Shown here: positions 1-6,561 of the stretch, piece by piece | Numbering within the stretch: position 1 is the first letter of the stretch | Layout: each line of letters starts with the position of its first letter | From: Conexibacter woesei DSM 14684 | GTDB taxonomy: Bacteria; Actinomycetota; Thermoleophilia; Solirubrobacterales; Solirubrobacteraceae | Assembly (NCBI RefSeq): GCF_000025265.1 | Contig: NC_013739.1 | Location: 3,596,001-3,660,000 of the forward strand | Direction of reading: 5' to 3' | Length of the DNA: 64,000 nucleotides | Made by a program: the position numbers and the translations under genes | The notes under the pieces: model-generated | What the model saw: only the letters and a program-made list of their open reading frames with translations | What the model was told of the DNA's origin: nothing | Database searches by the model: none

Positions 1-1
1 G

Positions 2-421
2 GCGCTGCGGTCCCATCTGCGCGGCTATCTGGCCGGCGCGATCGACCTCGTCGCACGCCGCGCCGAGGGCGTCCCGTACGCGATCGTCGACTACAAGACC
101 AACCGACTGGCCGCCGCCGGCGAGGCGCTGACCCCATGGCACTATCGCCCGGCGGCACTCGCGATCGAGATGCAGCGCTCGCACTACGTCCTCCAAGCGC
201 TGCTCTACGCCGTCGCGCTGCACCGCTATCTGCGCTGGCGAGTCGAGGACCACCACCCCGACCGGGACCGTCCGCTGATCGTCTACGCGTTCCTGCGCGG
301 CATGGCCGGTTCGGCGACGCCCGTCCTCGACGGCGCGCCCTGCGGCGTCTTCGCCTGGCGGCCGCCCGAAGGGCTCGTGCCGGCGCTCAGCGACGTCTTC
401 GAGGAGGGAACGGCGGCATGA
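2..421 (+). CDS. recB: RecB, exonuclease V beta subunit, C-terminal end (partial)
   Basis: This is the last 139 codons of a gene that begins before the window. RecB is the 3'-5' helicase and nuclease subunit of RecBCD, which processes double-strand DNA ends for recombination. The visible part reads as the C-terminal nuclease domain: a beta strand followed by DYKTN (near nt 89-103) is the D-x-K core of the PD-(D/E)XK fold, followed by the QALLYAVALHRYL helix and an FRG-like end (LRGMAGSATPV) usual at RecB C-termini. The stop codon overlaps the start of the next gene in the arrangement ATGA (418-421), so recB and recD are translationally coupled. recC is expected upstream, outside the window. 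Identification rests on the nuclease motif plus the adjacent recD. Confidence 0.85.
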   Translation, partial: ALRSHLRGYLAGAIDLVARRAEGVPYAIVDYKTNRLAAAGEALTPWHYRPAALAIEMQRSHYVLQALLYAVALHRYLRWRVEDHHPDRDRPLIVYAFLRGMAGSATPVLDGAPCGVFAWRPPEGLVPALSDVFEEGTAA

Positions 422-2268
422 CCTCGCTGCGCGAGCGAGACCCCTTCGACGTCCGCCTCGCGCGCGGGGCGCCAGCGCTGCTGCGAGCGTTCAACGACGC
501 TGGCGTGCTCTCGATCGCCGACGTCCAGGTCGCGCGGCGCCTGGCCGCGCTGGGAGACGTCGCCGACGCTGAGCTGCTGCTCGCCTTCGCGCTGGCGGCG
601 CGTGCGCCGCGACTCGGTCACGTGCTCGTCGACCTCGCGACGATCCGCGCGACGGTCGCCGTCGACACGGAGGAACGGATCGACCTCGACGCCCTCCCCT
701 GGCCTGAGACCGGCGCCTGGGTCGCGGCGTTGGCCGGCTGCGCGCTCGTCGGCGTCGGCGACGAGGACGGCGCCGACACGACGCCGCTGCGGCTCGTCGG
801 CACCGCGCTCTACCTCGACCGCTACTGGCGCGAGGAGCGCCAGGTCGCAGCCGACCTCCGCGGCCGTCTCGAGGCGCTGCCGGCGGGTGTCGACGAGGCG
901 GCGCTGACCGCTCGGCTGAAGCGCCTCGCGCCCGACGACGCGCGGCAGCGCAATGCGATCGCGGCTGCCGCCGTGCGCCGATTCGCGACGGTGGCCGGCG
1001 GCCCCGGGACCGGCAAGACGACGACGGTTGCACAGATCGCCGCGCTCGTCGTCGAACAGGCGCGAGCGGAGGGCCGGCCGGTCCCGTTGATCGCGCTCGC
1101 CGCGCCGACCGGAAAGGCGGCGGCGCGTCTGGAGGAGCAGGTCCACCACCGCGCCGCCCAGCTCGACACCACGCCCGACGTGCGCGAGCAGCTCGCCGGG
1201 CTGCGCGCGTCGACGTTGCACCGACTGCTCGGATGGCGCCCGGGAAGTCACAGCCGCTTCCGTCACGACCGCCACGCGCGGCTGCCGCACGACATGGTGA
1301 TCGTCGACGAGGCGTCGATGGTCTCGCTCACGCTCATGGCGCGTCTGCTCGAGGCCGTGCGGCCCGATGCGCGCCTCGTGCTCGTCGGCGACCCCGACCA
1401 GCTCGCCTCGATCGAGGCCGGTGCGGTGCTCGGCGACATCGTCCGCGCAGCGCGGCCGGGCGCCGGCATCGTGCAGCTCGAGCGCGTCTACCGCTTCGGT
1501 GCGGGCATCGGAGCGGTCAGCGCCGCCGTTCGCGCCGGCGATGCGGATGCGCTCGTCGCGGCGCTCGTGAGCGCTCCTGCCGAGGTCACGTGGATCCCGA
1601 TCGACGCGGGCGACCCCGCGACCGCGACAGCGGCCGTCCTGGCGCCCGTGCGCGACGCGGCCACACGAGCCGGCCGGGAGGTCATCGCCGCCGCGCTCGG
1701 CGGCGACGGACGCGCGGCGCTCGACGCGCTCGGCGCCTTCCGGCTGCTCTGCGCGCACCGCCGCGGCCCCCACGGCGTCACGACGTGGATGCCGCTGGTC
1801 GAGGGCTGGCTCGCGGGCGACATCGCCGCCACCGGCACCTGGGCCCGCGACTATCCTGGTCGCCCGCTGCTGATCACCGCCAACGACTACGACCTCGACC
1901 TCTTCAACGGCGACACCGGCGTCGTCGTCGCCAGCCCCTCCGGCGGCCTCACCGCCGCATTCGAGCGACGCGGCGAGATCGTCGCCGTCCGCCCCGCCCG
2001 CCTGCGCGCCGTCGACACGGTCCACGCGATGACGATCCACAAGAGCCAGGGATCGCAGTTCGGCACCGCCGCCGTCGTGGTCCCGGCCGCCGACTCCCGC
2101 ATCCTCACCCGCGAGCTGCTCTACACCGCCGTCACCCGCGCCCGCCGCCACCTCATCGTGATCGGCACCGAGGACGCGCTCCGCGCCGCCGTCCACCGCC
2201 CCGCAGCCCGCGCCTCCGGCCTCAGCGGTCGTCTGGGCGCCTCCGTCGTGTCGCAACCCTTCGGATGA
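418..2268 (+). CDS. recD: RecD, exonuclease V alpha subunit (5'-3' DNA helicase)
   Basis: The 616-residue product is a superfamily 1B helicase, the fast 5'-3' motor of RecBCD. Seen: an N-terminal domain of about 170 residues; Walker A GGPGTGKTTT at residues 194-203; motif Ia APTGKAAARL; Walker B MVIVDEASM near 293; motif III VGDPDQLASIEAGAVL; and the C-terminal motifs TIHKSQGSQF and LLYTAVTRAR near 540-575 that hold motifs V and VI. The length fits RecD (about 600). The frame is open from 136, but ATG 418 is preferred because it overlaps the recB stop (ATGA) and begins the conserved N-terminus. No insertion or frameshift is visible. Function is well supported by the motifs and the gene pair. 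Confidence 0.93.
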   Translation: MTSLRERDPFDVRLARGAPALLRAFNDAGVLSIADVQVARRLAALGDVADAELLLAFALAARAPRLGHVLVDLATIRATVAVDTEERIDLDALPWPETGAWVAALAGCALVGVGDEDGADTTPLRLVGTALYLDRYWREERQVAADLRGRLEALPAGVDEAALTARLKRLAPDDARQRNAIAAAAVRRFATVAGGPGTGKTTTVAQIAALVVEQARAEGRPVPLIALAAPTGKAAARLEEQVHHRAAQLDTTPDVREQLAGLRASTLHRLLGWRPGSHSRFRHDRHARLPHDMVIVDEASMVSLTLMARLLEAVRPDARLVLVGDPDQLASIEAGAVLGDIVRAARPGAGIVQLERVYRFGAGIGAVSAAVRAGDADALVAALVSAPAEVTWIPIDAGDPATATAAVLAPVRDAATRAGREVIAAALGGDGRAALDALGAFRLLCAHRRGPHGVTTWMPLVEGWLAGDIAATGTWARDYPGRPLLITANDYDLDLFNGDTGVVVASPSGGLTAAFERRGEIVAVRPARLRAVDTVHAMTIHKSQGSQFGTAAVVVPAADSRILTRELLYTAVTRARRHLIVIGTEDALRAAVHRPAARASGLSGRLGASVVSQPFG

Positions 2269-2328
2269 CGCGGGTTCGCGGTCCGGCGCCCGGCGACGTT
2301 GAATCACAGCGCGACTGTGACCGGGTGA

Positions 2329-2985
<657 letters not shown>

Positions 2986-3000
2986 TCGACGACTCGTCGA

Positions 3001-3032
3001 GGCGGCTCGTGCGGCGCGCCGCACGAGCCGCC
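3001..3032. terminator. Perfect 32-bp palindrome, probable terminator
   Basis: Bases 3001-3016 and 3017-3032 are exact reverse complements (16-bp arms, all G/C rich), starting 16 bases after the stop of the secreted protein at 2446-2985. No U-tract follows, as is common in GC-rich actinobacteria. Confidence 0.6.
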
Positions 3033-3153
3033 CGCCAGTGCGACTGCGCGCCCGGCGTGCGCGGGAAGGCCGACCTCCTTCGCGAGACGCTGAAGATGTG
3101 GCTGGACGATCTCGGCGAGTTCGAGCCTCGCCAGTGCGCTACCGTTCTCTTCA

Positions 3154-3714
3154 ATGCACCCGATTCGCGTGGCGGACGCCGCGTGGGTGTTCGCCGCCAC
3201 CACCGAACCGAGCAAGGTCCCGTTCTACATCGCCGGCGCTCTGTTGGCGTGCTGGGCCTTCGGCGTCGCTGCCGCCGGGATCGCGCGCCCAGACCTCGCG
3301 CGCTCGGCACGTGCGGGCCGGCTCGTCATCTTGACGAGCGCCATCCTCGCCGCGGCCACGGTCACGACAGCGGTGATCACGGCGGGCGCGCCGACCGAGG
3401 AACATGACGCGCAGACCGCGGCCACGCAGACCAACACGCTGCGGATCGCTGCCGATCCGACGGGTGATTCGGCCTACGACCGGACCACGGCGACCGTCAG
3501 CGCCGGCCAGCTCACCGTCCGGTTTGCGAACGACTCGCCCGTCCCGCACAACGTGACGATCGCGCGAGGCGCGAGGGTCGTCGCGGCGACGAGCACGATC
3601 CACGACGGCAGAACCACCGCGACCGCCGATCTGCCAGCGGGCGACTACGTCTTCTACTGCTCCGTCGACGGCCACCGCCAAGCCGGGATGCGCGGCACCC
3701 TGACCGCGCGCTGA
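3154..3714 (+). CDS. Membrane-anchored cupredoxin-like protein
   Basis: The 186-residue product has two hydrophobic segments (about residues 22-44 and 56-78) and then a C-terminal extracytoplasmic domain of about 95 residues. That domain has the type I copper pattern: His132 in PHNVTI, then Cys169, His174 and Met179 in FYCSVDGHRQAGM. It should therefore bind one copper ion and act in electron transfer or copper handling at the outer face of the membrane. No oxidase or nitrite reductase gene is adjacent, so the partner is unknown. The start is weakly supported: ATG 3154 has no clear Shine-Dalgarno sequence. The full set of four ligands makes the cupredoxin call firm; the biological role is open. 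Confidence 0.8.
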   Translation: MHPIRVADAAWVFAATTEPSKVPFYIAGALLACWAFGVAAAGIARPDLARSARAGRLVILTSAILAAATVTTAVITAGAPTEEHDAQTAATQTNTLRIAADPTGDSAYDRTTATVSAGQLTVRFANDSPVPHNVTIARGARVVAATSTIHDGRTTATADLPAGDYVFYCSVDGHRQAGMRGTLTAR

Positions 3715-3761
3715 GCGGTCTCGCGTTGATGCCACGGCGGCATCCGGGAGAATCCCGTCGC

Positions 3762-4340
3762 ATGTTCAGGACCGACCCCGAACACGCGCCGGCACCGACG
3801 CAGGACCGGACCGTCATACACAGCAGAACGCCGGAGTCGCGCGCGGCGTACGCGGAGATCCGTCGTGCGTGGGAGATCCTCGGTCGGCTCAACGCGCTGC
3901 CGCCGGGCGACTTCGACGCCATGCGCGCGCTCCTCGGCGAGCTGACCGGTCAGGAGCTCGACCCGTCGGTTCGCGTGCTGCCGCCGTTCCACACCGACGG
4001 CGGCCGCAACCTCCGATTCGGCCGCAACGTGTTCGTCAACCACGGCTGCACCGCGATGGACCTCGGGGGCATCGACATCGGCGACGACGTGATGATCGGA
4101 CCGAACGTCCATCTGATCAGCTCCGGCCACCCGCTCGACCCGGCGACCCGCCGTTCGCAGATCACGACCGCACCCGTCCGCGTCGGCCGCGGCGTGTGGA
4201 TCGCCGCGGGCGCGATGGTCCTGCAGGGCGTCACCATCGGCGACGACGCCGTGGTGGCCGCAGGCGCCGTCGTCACGAAGAGCGTCCCACCGCGCACGCT
4301 GGTCGCCGGCGTCCCGGCCCGGGCGATCCGCGCGCTCTGA
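3762..4340 (+). CDS. Sugar O-acetyltransferase, hexapeptide-repeat family (LacA/NodL/Maa-like)
   Basis: The 192-residue protein fits the maltose/galactoside acetyltransferase family, which moves acetyl from acetyl-CoA to a sugar hydroxyl. Seen: an N-terminal helical Mac-type region (AYAEIRRAWEILGRLNALPP), then left-handed beta-helix repeats (IDIGDDVMIGPNVHL, VRVGRGVWIAAGAMVL, VTIGDDAVVAAGAVV) and the closing VPARAIR. His123 in SSGHPLD is in the place of the catalytic histidine. ATG 3762 is chosen over TTG 3726 and ATG 3729 because GGGAG lies 11 bases upstream and the length matches the family. Substrate sugar is unknown. It stands alone, convergent with the remnant at 4354-4683. Confidence 0.85.
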   Translation: MFRTDPEHAPAPTQDRTVIHSRTPESRAAYAEIRRAWEILGRLNALPPGDFDAMRALLGELTGQELDPSVRVLPPFHTDGGRNLRFGRNVFVNHGCTAMDLGGIDIGDDVMIGPNVHLISSGHPLDPATRRSQITTAPVRVGRGVWIAAGAMVLQGVTIGDDAVVAAGAVVTKSVPPRTLVAGVPARAIRAL

Positions 4341-4353
4341 CCCCTGACGCTCA

Positions 4354-4683
4354 CTAGCGCTTCAGGACCGTCGGGACGCTGCGGGCGGTCGCGGTCCCGG
4401 CGGTGACGGTCAGCAGGTACGTGCCCGGGCGCAGGCGGGCGCGCACCGCCCGCAGGAGCGTGACGGCGTTCGCGCCCGCGCGGCCGGGCACGCTGCGGCG
4501 ATCGACGACGGAGAAGCTCCCGTGCGGGCGACTGCCCGCGGTCGTCCGTGGGCAGCGCCTCGGCGCCCCGTCGCCACGGCGGCGTTCGAGCACGAGCCGC
4601 ACGTCGCCCGCCGCGGCGAGCTGGAAGCGCACCGCGATCCGTCTCGGCAGCCGGCCGGCGCGCACGCAGCGCGGTGCGAGCAC
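4354..4683 (-). pseudogene. Remnant of a secreted-protein C-terminal beta-sandwich domain
   Basis: On the minus strand the frame is open from a stop at about 4752 down to 4354 and reads RIDALVLAP, IAVRFQLAAAGDVRLVLERR and a closing LRPGTYLLTVTAG. This resembles the C-terminal Ig-like domains that end many long secreted proteins of Solirubrobacterales (LSAAARVRL... LRPGRYRLT). There is no signal peptide, no ribosome site at the only early start (GTG 4683), and no upstream domain, so the 5' part of the original gene appears lost. A short GGATCA/GGATCG tandem repeat lies just upstream (about 4746-4768). An intact small gene cannot be excluded. Confidence 0.4.
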
Positions 4684-4778
4684 GAGCGCGTCGATCCGCT
4701 GCGTCCTGTGTTGGACGGCGCGTCGCTCACCGCGCCGCTGGGTCCGGGATCAGGATCGGGATCAGGGTGGCGTCGTGC

Positions 4779-5270
4779 TCAGGCGTCGAGCGTCGCTTGC
4801 GCGGCCGCTGCGAGTGCGTCGCGGTCGACGCCGGCGGCGCGCAGGGCGCGCGGGGTCACGCCCTCGGTCAGCTCGGTCGCGGCGAGCACGACGTGGGCGC
4901 CGAGCAGGTGTCCCGGTCTCGACAGCTCGCTCGCGCGCTGGAACGCGGCCTGGCAGGTCGCGCCGGTGCGCATCGGGCCGCTCGCGTCCGGGCGCGACGC
5001 GACCGGCAGCGTCTGCTCGTCGGGCGGCTCGATTCCGATCCCTCGGAGCGCGTCGGCGTGGACGGCGGCGATCGCCTGGCGCAGCGCGTCGGGGTCGCTC
5101 CCGGCGCGCTCGAACGCCTGGCGCGCGGTGCCATCGGGCAGCGCGAGCGCGGAGAGCAGCAGGTGCTCGGCGCCGGCGCGGTCCTCACCCTCAGCCTGCG
5201 CCTCGCGCTCGGCACCCTCGAGCAGCGCGCGGATCGTGCGCATGTCCTTGAGCGGGTTCTTCAGCTTCAC
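4779..5270 (-). CDS. Clp N-terminal domain protein
   Basis: The 163-residue product resembles the Clp_N repeat domain (substrate and adaptor-binding region of ClpA/ClpC) without any AAA+ ATPase part. Two repeats are visible: TIRALLEGAEREAQAEGEDR followed by AEHLLLSALALPDGTA, and later ASELSRPGHLLGAHVVLAATEL followed by GVTPRALRAAGVD. It may act as a stand-alone adaptor or a decoy for Clp proteases, or as the sensor partner of the small HTH protein. GTG 5270 is chosen because it overlaps the HTH gene stop (GTGA) and has GAGGAG 6 bases upstream. The two genes form a coupled operon. Such HTH/Clp-N pairs are widespread in actinobacteria, though the function is not established to my knowledge. Confidence 0.85.
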   Translation of the reverse strand: MKLKNPLKDMRTIRALLEGAEREAQAEGEDRAGAEHLLLSALALPDGTARQAFERAGSDPDALRQAIAAVHADALRGIGIEPPDEQTLPVASRPDASGPMRTGATCQAAFQRASELSRPGHLLGAHVVLAATELTEGVTPRALRAAGVDRDALAAAAQATLDA

Positions 5271-5497
5271 GACGGTCTCCTCGATCTGAACGGCGGGGTG
5301 TGTCTGGCGTGGCGCTTGTGGGCGGCCTGCCGCGATACGCCGAGCGCCTGCGCGATCCGCTCCCACGTCCAGCCATCCGCGAGCGCGCGTGCGACCGTCG
5401 CGCGTTCGAGCCGGTCGGCCAGGCGGCGCAGCGCGACGACGGCGGCGAACGCGTCGTCGACGTGCTCGGGCGGTGGGATGCGGTACGGGTCAGGCAT
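5267..5497 (-). CDS. Small helix-turn-helix protein paired with Clp-N gene
   Basis: The 76-residue protein has an N-terminal helical region (VDDAFAAVVALRRLADRLE) and a C-terminal HTH, TWERIAQALGVSRQAAHKRH, of the sigma-region-4/homeodomain-like type. It is followed at once (GTGA overlap) by the Clp-N gene. The start ATG 5497 lies inside the first of two palindromes with the half-site TGTCAA, so the protein is a good candidate to repress its own promoter. A -35 TTGACA (5533-5528) and a -10 TATTTT (5509-5504), 18 bases apart on the minus strand, would place the transcript start at or next to the ATG, implying a leaderless mRNA. DNA target and role are inferred from position only. Confidence 0.85.
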   Translation of the reverse strand: MPDPYRIPPPEHVDDAFAAVVALRRLADRLERATVARALADGWTWERIAQALGVSRQAAHKRHARHTPPFRSRRPS

Positions 5498-5551
5498 CTG
5501 TCAAAAATAGTTGACAGATGCCCGCGCTGTCAACCTCGGTTGACAGCGCGG
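5496..5551 (-). promoter_or_regulatory. Twin palindromic operator over the HTH/Clp-N promoter
   Basis: Two inverted repeats share the core TGTCAA-N6-TTGACA. The first has arms 5496-5504 and 5511-5519 and overlaps the ATG of the HTH gene. The second has 14-bp perfect arms, 5522-5535 and 5538-5551. Their centres are 29 bp apart. The TTGACA of the second repeat read on the minus strand is also a consensus -35 box, so a bound protein would block the promoter. Confidence 0.7.
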
Positions 5552-5586
5552 CGTGCGGAGCGACACCGAGATAAGGTGCGACGATC

Positions 5587-6114
5587 ATGAGCACGCCTTC
5601 GCCCTTCCACGCCGCAGCGCGCCGCCTCGCGACCGTCGGCGCCGTCACCCTCCTGGCCGCGGCGACGCCGCTCGCCGTCGCACCGTCAGCCGGTGCCGCC
5701 GGCGCCGCACCGCAGGTCCTCAGATGCACCAGACTCAGCGGCAGCGCCCAGAAGCGATGCAGAGCACAGAACGCCGCGAACAGAGCGCTCTTCACGCAGC
5801 TCAAGAACACACGGCTCGTGGGCACCCGCGGCGACGACGAGGCCGTCGACTGGCTGTTCTGCGCCAACGGCAGATACGAGCTGCGAACCGGGAGCGGCAG
5901 CGTCGGCGTCTCCAGAGGCAGCCGCTGGACCGTCGAGGACGCGAGAGCGAGACAGGGCAACCGCTGGCTCGAAGGCGTCGTCAGCGCTCCGGGCGGGCTC
6001 GAGGTCGGCGTCCTGCGGCGCGGCTCCCAGTGGCAGGTGGCGGTCGCCAGCCTCGGCCGCATGCTCTACCCGGGCGACGTCCAGAAGACGCCGGCCGGCG
6101 CGGCCTGCGGGTAG
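5587..6114 (+). CDS. Secreted hypothetical protein
   Basis: The 175-residue product has a Sec signal peptide: basic N-region, then VGAVTLLAAATPLAVAPSAGA with probable cleavage near residue 37. The mature part starts with a short helical stretch with two cysteines (VLRCTRLSG and QKRCRAQNAANRALFTQL) and continues with LVGTRGDDEAVDWLFCANGRYEL and beta-type segments (WLEGVVSAPGGLEVGVLRR, WQVAVASLGRML), with a last cysteine at the C-terminus. The GTRGDDEAVDWLFC...GRYEL part looks like a small lipocalin- or SH3-like beta barrel seen in secreted actinobacterial proteins, but I do not recognise a named family. It is divergent from the HTH/Clp-N pair and could share its operators. AAGGTG lies before the ATG. 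Confidence 0.7.
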   Translation: MSTPSPFHAAARRLATVGAVTLLAAATPLAVAPSAGAAGAAPQVLRCTRLSGSAQKRCRAQNAANRALFTQLKNTRLVGTRGDDEAVDWLFCANGRYELRTGSGSVGVSRGSRWTVEDARARQGNRWLEGVVSAPGGLEVGVLRRGSQWQVAVASLGRMLYPGDVQKTPAGAACG

Positions 6115-6143
6115 ACCCGGCAAATCGCCACACCGTTTCTTGC

Positions 6144-6208
6144 ACCGGTTTTACGTGGGGCAGTTTGAGGCCCCTATGGGGACCCAAATTACCTCACGTA
6201 AAACCGGT
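6144..6208. repeat. 65-bp AT-richer imperfect palindrome
   Basis: Bases 6144-6157 and 6195-6208 are exact 14-bp complements (ACCGGTTTTACGTG type). Pairing continues inward with few mismatches to a CCCC-tat-GGGG tip (6171-6181). The element is much richer in A/T than its surroundings and sits between the secreted protein gene and an epimerase remnant that reads into it. It may be a bidirectional terminator or the trace of a small mobile element. Confidence 0.6.
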
Positions 6209-6409
6209 TCATTGGTGTGGGCGTACCGCCTCGACGGGTCCGACGACGGCGAAGCGGCCCGGCTGGCGCAGTCGCCCGACGATCTCCGCGGCGTACCAGC
6301 CGCCCGGCCCGTAGACGTGGTTCGCAACGACGTCGTGCCCGCGCCGCAGCAGCTCGGCGCAGACGACGGAGCCGACGAAGCCGCTCGCGCCGGTGACGAG
6401 GAGACGCAT
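6209..6409 (-). pseudogene. Internally deleted NAD-dependent epimerase remnant
   Basis: The reading starts MRLLVTGASGFVGSVVCAEL, a normal Rossmann N-terminus of an extended SDR epimerase/dehydratase, but after about 29 residues it jumps to NHVYGPGGWYAAEIVGRLRQ and FAVVG, a motif (VYGPG) that belongs about 130-150 residues further into such proteins. It then runs into the 65-bp palindrome and stops. The middle and the end of the gene are therefore missing. The complete relative at 60920-61903 has the same landmarks in normal order. Not expected to be functional. Confidence 0.7.
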
Positions 6410-6561
6410 CGCGCCCGATCCTCCCGCTCGCGGTGCATCGCTGTCAAACCGCAGCCACCGCCGGTTCAGGGTCGGGATCAGTAGCGCTACGCGTTGCGCT
6501 CGGCGGCCGCCTGCCCCCGAATGGAGGGCTTGTGCTGACCCTGCTCGGAGAAGGACGGAAC

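Noticed and set aside
2304-2320. TCACAG-cgcga-CTGTGA as a CRP-like site or recD terminator
   Set aside because: The half-sites are in the opposite order to a CRP box and the hairpin is short; kept only as an observation.
5540-5575. TTGACA plus GATAAG as a promoter for the plus-strand gene at 5587
   Set aside because: The spacing is 24 bases, too long; the same box fits the minus-strand HTH gene with 18-base spacing.
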